64,000 nucleotides of DNA from Bradyrhizobium embrapense. GTDB lineage: Bacteria > Pseudomonadota > Alphaproteobacteria > Rhizobiales > Xanthobacteraceae. Shown one piece after another: positions 33,474 to 42,379 of this stretch; the stretch's first letter is position 1, and the number at the start of each line of letters is the position of its first letter. The stretch covers positions 558,001-622,000 of the forward strand of contig NZ_LFIP02000001.1 of NCBI RefSeq assembly GCF_001189235.2. Reading direction: 5' to 3'. The position numbers and the translations under genes were made by a program. The notes beneath the pieces are model-generated. The model saw only the letters and a program-made list of their open reading frames with translations, was not told the DNA's origin and made no database searches.

Positions 33474-34736
33474 TCACCCTCCCGCCATCAAATCCTTCGC
33501 CAGCGCCATGTAGGCCGGCAGCGTGACGGGGTCGTTTGCGGCATTGCCGGCGGCGTGATGCGAGGCGTAGCGCGCGATCACCATCTCGGCCTTCGGATCG
33601 ATGTAGATGCCCTGGCCGTGCACGCCGCGCGCCATGTAGGCGCCGTGCGCATTGTGCGTCACCCACCACTGATTGCGGTAGGACGCGCCGGGCAAGGTGG
33701 TATAGCCGGCCGGCTTGAACCTTTCGGGATCGCCGCCCCGCGCGATGTCCTCGACGACGGTGGACGGCACGATCTGGCGGCCGTTGAAGCGACCATGGTT
33801 GCGGATCGTCTCGCCGAAGCGGGCGAGATCGCGCAGCGTCGTGGACAATCCGCCGCCGCCGCTTTCGGTGCCGATCCGATCGACATGATAATGCGCATCC
33901 TCCTCCGCGCCCATCGGCGCCCAGATCTTCTCGGACAGCAGGTCCGACAGGGTCATACCGCTGGCGCGCCTGATGATGAAGGCCAGCACGTCGGTGTTGA
34001 CGGTCTTATAGGCAAAGGCCTTGCCGTGCTCGCCCTGCTTCTGCTGCCCGCACAGGAAATCGAAGATATTGCTGGCGCCCTCATAGCCTGGGGGAATCGG
34101 CGCCATGCCGTTGGCGCGCCGCAGCCCCCACACGTCGGAATTCCTGTCGGTATAGACCTCGGTGTATTTCAGCCCCGTGGTCATATCCATCACCTCATGC
34201 ACGCGCGCATCGCCGAACGCGCTCGCCTTCAACTCCGGCACATAGTCGGTCACCGGCGCCTGCGGATCGATCTTGCCCTCGGCCACCAGCATACCGGCCA
34301 GCACGCCGGTGAACGACTTCGTCACCGACATCGCGATATGCGGCTTGTGCGGCTTCAGCGCGCCGAAATAGCGCTCGTAGATCAATTTGCCCCGATGCAG
34401 CACGGCGATGCCGTCGGCATAGCTGTCCTCCAGCATCTGCGCGAACGTCTGCGGGCGGCCGTCCATCGTCACCGACGCGGAGGCGCCGATGTCGTGATCC
34501 TCGCGCGGAAGCACCGAGGCCGGCCCCGCTCCGCGCCAGACGTTCACCGTCGGCACCAGCTGGCGGATATTGCTCCAGGCCCAGCGCAGTTCGGGAAAGC
34601 TGCGGAACGAGCCGTCCTGGAACGCGATCGTCTTGTCCCGCGGCGGCGGAAAGCCCTGCATCCAGCCAAGCGCCTCGGGATCGCTCTCGGCGGCGGTGGG
34701 GTTTGGTTGCTGATTGGCGGCGGCTGCGACGGACAT
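33474..34736 (-). CDS. Serine hydrolase, beta-lactamase/6-aminohexanoate hydrolase-like
   Basis: 420 residues of the class C beta-lactamase-like superfamily. Nucleophile motif S137-V-T-K140, then YKTVNTD (Tyr-x-Asn equivalent) and HGQGIYIDP near the C-terminus (HxG in place of KTG), as in NylB-type hydrolases and esterases. No clear signal peptide. Start at 34736; no good ribosome site is seen. Converges with the deformylase-like gene, seven bases apart. Substrate unknown. Confidence 0.82.
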   Translation of the reverse strand: MSVAAAANQQPNPTAAESDPEALGWMQGFPPPRDKTIAFQDGSFRSFPELRWAWSNIRQLVPTVNVWRGAGPASVLPREDHDIGASASVTMDGRPQTFAQMLEDSYADGIAVLHRGKLIYERYFGALKPHKPHIAMSVTKSFTGVLAGMLVAEGKIDPQAPVTDYVPELKASAFGDARVHEVMDMTTGLKYTEVYTDRNSDVWGLRRANGMAPIPPGYEGASNIFDFLCGQQKQGEHGKAFAYKTVNTDVLAFIIRRASGMTLSDLLSEKIWAPMGAEEDAHYHVDRIGTESGGGGLSTTLRDLARFGETIRNHGRFNGRQIVPSTVVEDIARGGDPERFKPAGYTTLPGASYRNQWWVTHNAHGAYMARGVHGQGIYIDPKAEMVIARYASHHAAGNAANDPVTLPAYMALAKDLMAGG

Positions 34737-34924
34737 CAAGGCTGGCTCCAGAGCTGCGGAACAAGATGCGTATCATGCGATGGCACGAGACACATCCTGC
34801 GTTTGCGCCGGGGTGACCGTCGCGGGGAGCGCACGCCGCGACGTGAAATGGCCGAGCCCCGCACAGACCGGCTCGATTGGACACCTGACTGTCGCGCTCG
34901 GGCCAAATCATTGCAGCGCGCGGA

Positions 34925-35398
34925 CTATGCCGCAGCCGCCCGCTCGATCGCGGCGATGTCGATGTTCTTCATCGTCATCATCGCCTCCATCGCGCGCCGT
35001 CCGGCGGGGCGATCGGCGCCGTTGACGAGTTCGAGCAACCGCCGCGGCGTGATCTGCCAGGTAAAGCCCCAGCGATCCCGGCACCAGCCGCACGGCAATT
35101 CCTTGCCGCCATTGCCGGTGACCGCATTCCAGTAGCGATCGGTCTCCTCCTGGCTGTCGGTGAGCACCATGAAGCTGACGGCCTCGTTCGGCGTGTAGTT
35201 GGAACCGCCATTGAGTCCGACGAAGCGGCGGCCGAGCACGGTGAACTCGACCGTCAGTTCATCGCCCTGCCCGATGCCCGGGATCGGCGAGACATGCCCT
35301 GCATCGACATGGCTGTCGGGAAACGTCGCAGCGTAGAATTCCGCCGCTGCGCGCGCCTGGCCCTGATCGAACCAAAGGCATGTGACGAGATCGGTCAT
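34925..35398 (-). CDS. VOC-family protein (PhnB-like)
   Basis: 157 residues, vicinal-oxygen-chelate fold of the PhnB/3-demethylubiquinone methyltransferase-like group: [90 protein letters not shown]. Start at 35398 follows AGGAGA. Function of this group is not established; the methyltransferase label common in databases is historical. Confidence 0.85.
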   Translation of the reverse strand: MTDLVTCLWFDQGQARAAAEFYAATFPDSHVDAGHVSPIPGIGQGDELTVEFTVLGRRFVGLNGGSNYTPNEAVSFMVLTDSQEETDRYWNAVTGNGGKELPCGWCRDRWGFTWQITPRRLLELVNGADRPAGRRAMEAMMTMKNIDIAAIERAAAA

Positions 35399-35666
35399 TT
35401 GCAGTCTCCTGGTTTTTGCGCCCAAAGGACGATTGGCGGCGACGCCAGCCGACACCGCGGCAAGACGCCGATGAAAATAATTCGCGGAACCGCGTTTGTC
35501 ACAACACCGCCTCTACAGACGGCACTGTCGTCCTGGCGAAAGCCAGGCCGACGACAAGGATTTGAGCGGCATGGGCCGCGGCGTTGCGGCCAAAATAATC
35601 CGATATCGCTCGTCGGGCCGCGCGTCGCCCGTTCGTCCTCGGGACGCAAGGACATGGAGAGACACG

Positions 35667-36305
35667 ATGACCCCCACCATCACCGCCTTCGAACGCTCCC
35701 CCGACGGCGGCAAGGGGCTGGCGCGCGATACCCGCGTTCGCTGGGCGCTTGAAGAGGTGGGCCAGCCTTACGAGGTTCGGCTCGTTTCGTTCCAGGCGAT
35801 GAAGGAGCCCGCCCATCTGGCGCTGCATCCGTTCGGCCAGATCCCGACCTATGAGCACGGTGACCTCGCGCTGTTTGAAACAGGATCGATCGTGCTTCAT
35901 ATCGCCGAGCATCATGCCGGCCTGCTGCCCCGCGATGCCAACGCCCGCGCCCGCGCCATCAGCTGGATGTTTGCCGCGGTCAACACCGTGGAACCGCCGA
36001 TCCTCGAACTCGCAACCGCCAGAATTCTGGAGAGCGACAAGCCATGGACCAGGGAGCGCCTGCCTCTGGTCATGGATCGCATCCGCGACCGGCTGAAGCA
36101 GCTCTCAGCCCATCTCGACGATGCCGACTGGCTCGACGGCACGTTCAGCGCCGGCGACTTGATGATGGTGTCCGTTCTGCTCAGGCTGAGAGCATCCGGC
36201 ATCCTCGACGAATTTCCGGGCCTCTCCGCCTACATCGCGCGCGGCGAAGCGCGACCTGCGTACAAGCGGGCTTTCGAGGCGCAGCTGGCGGTCAACACAC
36301 GGTAG
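35667..36305 (+). CDS. Glutathione S-transferase-family protein
   Basis: 212 residues. N-terminal thioredoxin-like domain with the cis-Pro region FGQIPTYEHGDLALFETGSIVLHIAEHH (glutathione-binding Glu-Thr/Ser), C-terminal helical domain from about 95 (WLDGTFSAGDLMMVSVLLRLRASG). ATG at 35667 follows GGAGAG. Cytosolic; conjugation or reductase activity not predictable. Stands alone. Confidence 0.85.
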   Translation: MTPTITAFERSPDGGKGLARDTRVRWALEEVGQPYEVRLVSFQAMKEPAHLALHPFGQIPTYEHGDLALFETGSIVLHIAEHHAGLLPRDANARARAISWMFAAVNTVEPPILELATARILESDKPWTRERLPLVMDRIRDRLKQLSAHLDDADWLDGTFSAGDLMMVSVLLRLRASGILDEFPGLSAYIARGEARPAYKRAFEAQLAVNTR

Positions 36306-36527
36306 CATCGACCGGCTGAGGTTGGCGACACGCGGGACAGCACCTCGTGCAGGCGCCCAACACCATCACACCGCATCCAGTTCCCGCACACGATCACGAC
36401 CGTATCGTATCCCTCACGCAGCGTTGAGCCGGCGTGAGCAATGATTGCATTCAAATGCGCCTGCTCTGCGCACATCTATCTGACGAGGCCAGACTCCTTG
36501 GCCCCTTAAGCAAGACGGAGAAACTCA

Positions 36528-36764
36528 ATGACGAACGTCAAACTGTTGTCGGCTGCTTTCATCGCGGTTGCCATGATCGCGACACCGGCGATGGCGCGCG
36601 AAACGCACGCTGTGTCCAGGCATGTCGCCGAAGCCAATGCCGCCGCGCCCACTGAGCCTGTCTATGTCGATGGTCGCGCCTGCATCCCGGCGCCGCGCGT
36701 CGGCTCGTTCGCGACTGCGCCGTGGACCGGCAACAACGTTCCCTGCGAACCGGGTCCGTATTGA
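36528..36764 (+). CDS. Small exported protein of unknown function
   Basis: 78 residues. Signal peptide KLLSAAFIAVAMIATPAMA, then a 54-residue mature part with YVDGRACIPAPRVGSFATAPWTGNNVPCEPGPY, two cysteines and proline-rich. I recognise this kind of short periplasmic protein in Bradyrhizobium but know no function. It precedes the first long direct repeat. Ribosome site weak (AAGACGGAG upstream). Confidence 0.65.
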   Translation: MTNVKLLSAAFIAVAMIATPAMARETHAVSRHVAEANAAAPTEPVYVDGRACIPAPRVGSFATAPWTGNNVPCEPGPY

Positions 36765-36845
36765 TCGCGCCTGCTGCCCGGCTGACGCGAGCGTCCCGCC
36801 ACCAGGCTACAGCATTCACGTTTCAAACAGCATGAACGTCCGCGA

Positions 36846-37372
36846 TCTCGCGACATGATCTGTCCGAGTTTTGTGCTTCGTTTCGCCCTCGCTGCCAGCA
36901 GAGGGCGCAGGGAAGACCGGGTGCCGATCGCACCCATGGGCCCCGAGCAAAAGGGCAAAAAGCTCGGGGGGTAGGACCACAGGTGTAACCGGAAACAACC
37001 CGGCCTTCCCTGCGCGATGGGCTACGGCTTACTTCGTGCTCTCCCCGGCGAGACTTGGCTTGCTTGTCACCGTCTTCGCAACGCGCGACCTGCGCAATCG
37101 GAAGAGACACCTGCCATTAGGGCGTCAGGACCACACGACTTCACCGTCCGCTTCATGCGCATTCGTCGACTGCGCACCCAGCGTCCACCGCATCCCACAC
37201 CACGCTCGTGACGATCGCGAAGCGCCCTCGTGGCGGGTGGGACGCGCAGATTGAACATCTGAGTTGGGTCAAACGCCAAGCGGAATATTTTCTCAACCGC
37301 AGATTGACAGGTTTTGGTGAGTTGCCCGTCGGGGTGATTTGTCGCAGGGGACGGAGCGAGATTTGATTTGCG
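36846..37372 (+). repeat. Long direct repeat A, copy 1
   Basis: About 527 bases alignable end to end with 41495-42020 in the same orientation, highly similar with scattered mismatches and few small indels. Shared landmarks: AGAGGGCGCAGGGAA, CACCCATGGGCCCCGAGCAA, GGTAGGACCACAGGTGTAAC, GCGATGGGCTACGGCTTAC, CAAACGCCAAGCGGAATATT, CCCGTCGGGGTGATTTGTCG. I recognise this as a dispersed Bradyrhizobium repeat often mis-annotated as a hypothetical protein; the short open frames inside are not supported as genes. Confidence 0.85.
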
Positions 37373-37452
37373 CGGGAGCCAACTCAGCGGCGCGGCGCGC
37401 AGCAAGTTGCGCGTCCTTAACATTGTCGGATCCGTCTCAAACCTGCCGCGCG

Positions 37453-38349
37453 TCAGTCGCGCGATAAAGACAGCCCGGCGAGGAGCGGTGCGTAGGCGGC
37501 GAGCCTGCGGGACACGAACTCAGTGAAGAGCCGCACACGCTTCGTCTTGCGTGTCTCCCCCTGTGTGAGAAGCCAGAGCGTTCCATACATGTGCAAGTCG
37601 GTGCCCGGCGCCCGCACCAGCAACGGGTCGGCATCTCCGACGAAGCATGGCAGCGTCGTCATCCCGATCCCCTGCCGCACCGCGACGATCTGCGCCTCGG
37701 CATCTGTAGCCCTGAACGGAACGTCGGCGGCGCGAACCTCGCCCTCGTGGGCCCAGTCCGGGATTCCATGAATGCTGATGACGATCCATCTGACGGGATC
37801 AGGCGCGCCCGCGCGCCACGCCGCCAGTCGATCGCGGGACATGTAGATGCCTCCGAACAACTCCGGTCCTTTCAATCCGTGAAGATTGAGCGGCAGGGTT
37901 TGGCGGTCGTAGACGACGCGGATCGCGACGTCGGCCTCCCGGTTGGTCAGATTTGCCAACTCGCCGGACGACAGGACCTCCATCTCGATGTCCGGATGCA
38001 GACGCGCGAAATCGGCGAAGTCCGGCATTAGCAGGTGGGTCGCGAGGGTCGGTGCCAGCGTCACCCGCAGCAGCCCGCGCACGCTCTGGTCGCGGCCGAA
38101 GACGCGCGTCTCCAGCTGGTGCGACGACACTTCCATCTGCTCCGCGAGCTCGAGAACCTCTTCCCCCGCGGCCGTCAGGCGGTAGCCGGAAGGCAGCTTC
38201 TGGAACATGTGTGCCCCGAGCCGTTCCTCCAGCTGTGCGACGCGTCGCAGCACGGTCGAGTGGTTCACGCCAAGGCGCTCGGCGGCAGCCCGCACCGAGC
38301 CTCCACGCGCGACGGCGAGAAAGTAGCGAACGTCATCCCAGTCGATCAT
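37453..38349 (-). CDS. LysR-family transcriptional regulator
   Basis: 298 residues. Winged helix VRYFLAVARGGSVRAAAERLGVNHSTVLRRVAQLEERLGAHMFQKLPSGYRLT; substrate domain from about 90 (GLLRVTLAPTLATHLLMPDFADFARLHPDIEMEVLSSGE). ATG at 38349 gives MIDWDDVRYFLAV, the typical opening; the open frame upstream has no homology. Divergent from an SDR gene (38590) across 240 bases and probably its regulator. Confidence 0.88.
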   Translation of the reverse strand: MIDWDDVRYFLAVARGGSVRAAAERLGVNHSTVLRRVAQLEERLGAHMFQKLPSGYRLTAAGEEVLELAEQMEVSSHQLETRVFGRDQSVRGLLRVTLAPTLATHLLMPDFADFARLHPDIEMEVLSSGELANLTNREADVAIRVVYDRQTLPLNLHGLKGPELFGGIYMSRDRLAAWRAGAPDPVRWIVISIHGIPDWAHEGEVRAADVPFRATDAEAQIVAVRQGIGMTTLPCFVGDADPLLVRAPGTDLHMYGTLWLLTQGETRKTKRVRLFTEFVSRRLAAYAPLLAGLSLSRD

Positions 38350-38589
38350 GGTGCAATTCAGCACCGCCCGGGTGCGCCTTCCAAAGCCCCCGTCCAATCC
38401 ATCGAACGGCTTCCCGCATACGGTTAGCACGCGCGCGCGGCCTGCGTCAGTCCAGCCGGATCGTTTTCGCACCACCCATGTGCACGCTTCCGCACTCAAC
38501 GCCTGACGTCGGCCGGCCTACGTCGAGGTTGTCGGAGGCCATCTCGCACCGGAACAGAGATGCGGTTCGACACCACCAAAGGAGAAGTC

Positions 38590-39324
38590 ATGGGAAAGCT
38601 TGAGGGTAAGGTTGCAGTCGTCACCGGTGGATCGAGCGGCATGGCGCTGGCGAGCGCCAGGCGGTTCGTTGAAGAAGGCGCTTACGTCTTCATCACGGGC
38701 CGAAGGCAGGAACTGCTCGACGAGGCCGTCAGGCTGATTGGCCGCAACGTGACCGGCGTGCGCGGCGACGCGGCCAATCTCGACGACCTCGACCGCCTGT
38801 TCGACGCTGTCAAGCGGGAAAAGGGCAAGATCGACGTCCTGTACGCGAGCGCCGGCATGGGCAACGCTGTGCCGCTCGGCGAGATTACCGAGCAGCATTT
38901 CGACGCGACCTTCGACCTGAATACCCGCGGCACGTTGTTCACGGTGCAGAAGGCGTTGCCGCTGTTTGGCGATGGCGGATCGATCTTCATGACCGGGTCG
39001 GTTGCTTCGGTGAAAGGCTTTCCCGGTTACGGCGTCTATGCGGCGAGCAAGGCGGCGCTGCGCTCGTTCGCACGCACCTGGCTCAACGAGCTGAAGGGCA
39101 GGAATATCCGGGTGAACGTACTGAGCCCGGGGCCGATCGCCACGCCGATGCAGGATCAGGTCCTCACCGAGGAAGCGAAGCGGATGTTCGAATCCCTGAT
39201 CCCGCGGGGAACGATGGGTCGCCCCGAGGAAATCGCGGCGGCCGCGCTGTTCCTCGCCTCAGATGATTCGAGCTTCGTGAACGGCGTGGAGTTGTCCGTC
39301 GACGGCGGCTTCTCGGCGATCTGA
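38590..39324 (+). CDS. SDR-family oxidoreductase
   Basis: 244 residues, classical SDR. Cofactor motif TGGSSGMALA (last Gly of TGxxxGxG replaced by Ala), ASAG in place of NNAG, catalytic Ser-Tyr-Lys as MTGSVASVKGFPGYGVYAASKAAL with YAASK, and the PGPIATPM loop. AAAGGAG is seven bases before ATG at 38590. First of two genes read together with the NADP-binding reductase-like gene; divergent from its probable LysR regulator. Substrate unknown. Confidence 0.88.
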   Translation: MGKLEGKVAVVTGGSSGMALASARRFVEEGAYVFITGRRQELLDEAVRLIGRNVTGVRGDAANLDDLDRLFDAVKREKGKIDVLYASAGMGNAVPLGEITEQHFDATFDLNTRGTLFTVQKALPLFGDGGSIFMTGSVASVKGFPGYGVYAASKAALRSFARTWLNELKGRNIRVNVLSPGPIATPMQDQVLTEEAKRMFESLIPRGTMGRPEEIAAAALFLASDDSSFVNGVELSVDGGFSAI

Positions 39325-39355
39325 ATTCATCTCGCAACGCGATCGGAGAAGCATG

Positions 39356-39955
39356 ATGAGCTATGCCATTGTAGGATTCGGCAAGGTAGGCCAGGCCCTC
39401 GCCCGCGCCTTCGCCCGCAAGAACATCGAGGTGACCGTCGCGAGCCGCCGGCCACCGGAGGCGTTGGCACCACAAGCGCGGGCGATCGGGCCCACGGTCG
39501 TCGCCAAGGCGCTGCGGGATGCACTCGAGGCCGACACGATCATCCTGGCGGTCCCGTTCGAGGAGCATCGTGAAGTTGCGAAGGCCCTGCCGAATTGGAA
39601 AGGCAAGACGGTCATCGACACGATGAATGCGTTACTTCCTCTTGAGGAACTGGACGGTCTGTTGTCCTCCGCCTTCGCCGCGAAGGCGTTCACCGGCGCC
39701 AGGTTCGTGAAAGGCTTCAATCACCTGATCGCGGCCAAGCTCGCTGCCGATCCGATCGTCGAGGGCGGGCACCGGGTCGTCTTCCTATCTGGTGACGACG
39801 AGAACGCGATCGCTGCCGTGGCAGCCCTCGCCAAACAACTCGGGTTCGCACCCGTCAAGCTCGGAAAGCTCAACGAGGGTGGCGCGCTGGTGCACGCACG
39901 CAGCCGCGTTTGGGGCCCGCTGATCTTCCAGGATCTGTTCAAGAAGGAGCCGTAG
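39356..39955 (+). CDS. NADPH-binding F420 reductase-like oxidoreductase
   Basis: 199 residues. N-terminal Rossmann motif YAIVGFGKVGQALARAFARKNIEVTVASRRPPEA (GxGxxG, Arg-rich end favouring NADP), DTIILAVPFEEHREVAKALPNWKGKTVIDTMNALLP, FVKGFNHLIAAKLAADP. This is the coenzyme F420-dependent NADP oxidoreductase-like domain, used in many bacteria without F420. A GGAG lies before the paired ATGs. 31 bases after the SDR gene; probably an operon. Confidence 0.85.
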   Translation: MSYAIVGFGKVGQALARAFARKNIEVTVASRRPPEALAPQARAIGPTVVAKALRDALEADTIILAVPFEEHREVAKALPNWKGKTVIDTMNALLPLEELDGLLSSAFAAKAFTGARFVKGFNHLIAAKLAADPIVEGGHRVVFLSGDDENAIAAVAALAKQLGFAPVKLGKLNEGGALVHARSRVWGPLIFQDLFKKEP

Positions 39956-40024
39956 CGGATTGCGACGCTAGAAAATCCCGGATATCGCTGCGCTGATCCG
40001 GGCTACGCTTGCGATCTTGCCGAT

Positions 40025-40050
40025 CCGCTCTCGCGTAAGCGCGAGAGCGG
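40025..40050. terminator. Hairpin between convergent genes
   Basis: CCGCTCTCGCG (40025-40035) pairs perfectly with CGCGAGAGCGG (40040-40050) around a TAAG loop. It lies between the converging reductase-like and GST genes, where a bidirectional terminator is expected; no T tract follows. Confidence 0.6.
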
Positions 40051-40072
40051 CCTTCGTAAGCTATGATCCCGA

Positions 40073-40726
40073 TCAAGATGCCTCGATCGACTCGGACATC
40101 GTGATCCTGTTCCTGACGCTGGGACGCGCCTGCATCCGTGCATACCATGCCGAAAGCGCCTCGCACTCCGGCGGCACGGGCACGTTCACGAGTCCGGCGA
40201 AGATCAAGCCGCCTATGACGGTGATATCGGCCATCGTGAATGCGTCGCCGGCGACGAACGGCTGTCGCTTCAGAATGCCATCGAAGTAGTGCATCCCCCT
40301 GAGGGCCTTGTCGCGCTGACGGAATCCCCACTCAGCGTTCTGATAGATCTCGACATGAGGCCCAAGACCCGGCGTGGCGTGGTGGAAATAGACGCTGATG
40401 GCGTCGAGCAGTTCCAGCTCGGCGCGCTTGCTCATCATGTGGATCACGCCCTTTTCGCGCGGCGTCCTGCCGGTCAGCGTCGGCGCGCCATCGAGCGCGT
40501 CAAGATACTCGGTGATCGCCGTGCACTCGCCGATGAAGGTCCCGTCGTCGAGTTCGAGCACCGGCAGCGTGCCGGAGTAGTTCTTGGCGAGGAATTCGGG
40601 CTTCTTGTGCTCGCCCTTGTAGAGATCGACCAATACGAACTCCACCTGCGACCGCAGCTCCTTCTCGGCCAGAGCAATGCGAACGCGGGCCGGATATGGG
40701 CCGGTCGGCCAGTCGTAAATCTTCAT
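40073..40726 (-). CDS. Glutathione S-transferase-family protein
   Basis: 217 residues. Thioredoxin-like domain KIYDWPTGPYPARVRIALAEKEL, SGTLPVLELDDGTFIGECTAITEYLDAL (cis-Pro and Glu-Cys-Thr), helical domain with GDAFTMADITVIGGLIFAGL. AAGGAG precedes ATG. Two near-identical palindromes lie between it and the divergent TetR gene, the first 15 bases from this start, so TetR very likely represses it. Electrophile detoxification is the likely theme of the block. Confidence 0.88.
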   Translation of the reverse strand: MKIYDWPTGPYPARVRIALAEKELRSQVEFVLVDLYKGEHKKPEFLAKNYSGTLPVLELDDGTFIGECTAITEYLDALDGAPTLTGRTPREKGVIHMMSKRAELELLDAISVYFHHATPGLGPHVEIYQNAEWGFRQRDKALRGMHYFDGILKRQPFVAGDAFTMADITVIGGLIFAGLVNVPVPPECEALSAWYARMQARPSVRNRITMSESIEAS

Positions 40727-40740
40727 TCAGGGCTCCTTGT

Positions 40741-40813
40741 CTACCTGTCACTTGGTAGGCTGAATAAGAATACTTCCCATTCGGCCGGTCAACGCCTATC
40801 TGTCACTTGGTAG
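40741..40813. promoter_or_regulatory. Two TetR operators between GST and tetR
   Basis: CTACCTGTCACTTGGTAG (40741-40758) and CTATCTGTCACTTGGTAG (40796-40813): two 18-base sites differing at one base, each with CTACC/GGTAG-type dyad symmetry, 55 bases apart in the same orientation. One lies next to each divergent gene. Confidence 0.8.
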
Positions 40814-40837
40814 ATAACGAAGCAGTGAGGCGATGAG

Positions 40838-41401
40838 GTGAGCTCAAGCTCTCGGGAGGCCATCCTGGCGGCAGCAAAGCGAACCGCGCAGGCACGCGGC
40901 TATGCCGGCCTGAATTTCCGCGATCTCGCAGACGAGGTCGGGATCAAGGCCGCCAGCATCTATCACCACTTTCCGAGCAAGGCCGATCTCGGCGCAGCTG
41001 TTGCGCGGCGCTACTGGGAGGACACCGCTGCCCAACTCGAGACGATGCTGGCGGAAACGGCCGATCCGGTCCGCTGCCTGCGTCGATATCCCGATGTGTT
41101 TCGCAAGGCGCTCGAGAGCAACAATAGGATGTGCCTCTGCAGCTTCATGTCCGCCGAGGTCGACGACCTGCCTGATACGGTGAAGCTGGAGGTGCAGACA
41201 TTTGCCGACGTCAACGTGGCGTGGCTGAGCAAGCTGCTGGTCGCGGCGCGCCTGGTCAGTGCAAGAAAGAGCGAACAGCGCGCCCGCGCCATCTTCGCCG
41301 CCGTCGCCGGCGCGCAGCTGATGGCCAGAAGCCGCGGCGATATCTCGCTCTACGACTCCTTGATCGACAGCTATCGCGCCGCCGGTCTGCTGCCGGCGTA
41401 G
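40838..41401 (+). CDS. TetR-family transcriptional regulator
   Basis: 187 residues. N-terminal helix-turn-helix REAILAAAKRTAQARGYAGLNFRDLADEVGIKAASIYHHFPSKADLGAAVARRYW; C-terminal ligand domain with CLCSFMSAEVDDLP. GTG start at 40838 because no in-frame ATG fits; GAGG is upstream. Two operator copies precede it. Probably represses itself and the divergent GST gene. Confidence 0.88.
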   Translation: MSSSSREAILAAAKRTAQARGYAGLNFRDLADEVGIKAASIYHHFPSKADLGAAVARRYWEDTAAQLETMLAETADPVRCLRRYPDVFRKALESNNRMCLCSFMSAEVDDLPDTVKLEVQTFADVNVAWLSKLLVAARLVSARKSEQRARAIFAAVAGAQLMARSRGDISLYDSLIDSYRAAGLLPA

Positions 41402-41494
41402 CTCATCCATGGCTCGATGATCGATGTGGTGCATCACGCCTCCCGGCCGATCCGCCCTGCCCGCTTCAATCGGCGCGCAGGCATGAAACCGCAT

Positions 41495-42020
41495 TCTCGC
41501 GACTGAACCGTCCGAGCTTTGCTCTTGGTTTTCACCCTCGTTGACAACAGAGGGCGCAGGGAAAGCCGGGTGCCGATCGCACCCATGGGCCCCGAGCAAT
41601 GGGTAGGAAGCTCGGGGGGTAGGACCACAGGTGTAACCGGAAACGACCCGGCTTTCCCTGCGCGATGGGCTACGGCTTACTTCGTGCTCTCCCCGGCGAG
41701 ACCAGGCTTGCTTGTCACCGTCTTCGCCACGCGCGACCTGCGCAATGTGAAGAGACACCTGCCATGAGGGCGTCAGGACCACACGACTTCGCCGTCCACT
41801 TCATGCACACTCGTCAGTCGCGCATTCAGCGTCCACCGCATCTCGACCCGCGTTCGTGACGACCGCGATCCGCCCCTCGTGTCGGGTGAGACGCGCATAT
41901 TGAACAGCTGAGTTGGGCAAACGCCAAGCGGAATATTTTCTTATTCGCGGATTGACAGGTTTTGCTGAGTTGCCCGTCGGGGTGATTTGTCGCAGGTGGT
42001 GCGACCAGATTTGATTTGCG
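41495..42020 (+). repeat. Long direct repeat A, copy 2
   Basis: Second copy of the 527-base repeat, same orientation as 36846-37372. The two copies bracket the LysR-SDR-reductase-GST-TetR block. Its right end lies about 360 bases before hamA and is followed by AT-richer DNA, so it marks the left border of the defence island. Short open frames inside it are not supported as genes. Confidence 0.85.
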
Positions 42021-42379
42021 TCGAAGGTGAGCCACCGGAGTGTAATACCTTTGAAGAAAGCATAGCGGTAAGGTCTACGGCCGGTCGTCAGCAACAGCAC
42101 AAATTGTTTGGTTGTTCTGAAAATCCTGTAGCAAATCCAAAGCTCACCTCGACCCGTAAAACAGAATTCTGTCGTCCCACATGTATCGGCGAGTTAGAGG
42201 GGGCGAACGCCCATGCCGTCTCGGCGATTCTCCGGCTCACCTGAACCAGCCCGTCGCCGTGGCTACTCCTCAACAAAAAAGCGGGGCAAATGTATGCGGC
42301 CCGCCTCGCTACCTACGAATGTGCAGTAGGAACCTACACCAATCCGAGCTATGTATATGTTTTTGGGACAATTATATCA
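42021..42379 (+). other. Intergenic stretch upstream of hamA
   Basis: About 360 bases between the repeat and hamA. No gene is supported. Composition shifts toward AT rightward (AGCTATGTATATGTTTTTGGGACAATTATATC before hamA, split here only by reading), suggesting the hamA promoter lies in the last 60 bases; no clear -35/-10 pair can be fixed. Confidence 0.4.

Noticed and set aside
37373..41494. Block between repeat A copies considered as a composite transposon
   Set aside because: No transposase, no terminal inverted repeats and no visible target duplication.
41519..41859. Short open frames inside the long direct repeat (containing SSGGRTTGVTGN)
   Set aside because: They are the familiar false hypothetical proteins of this repeat; frames differ between the two copies and no ribosome site is present.
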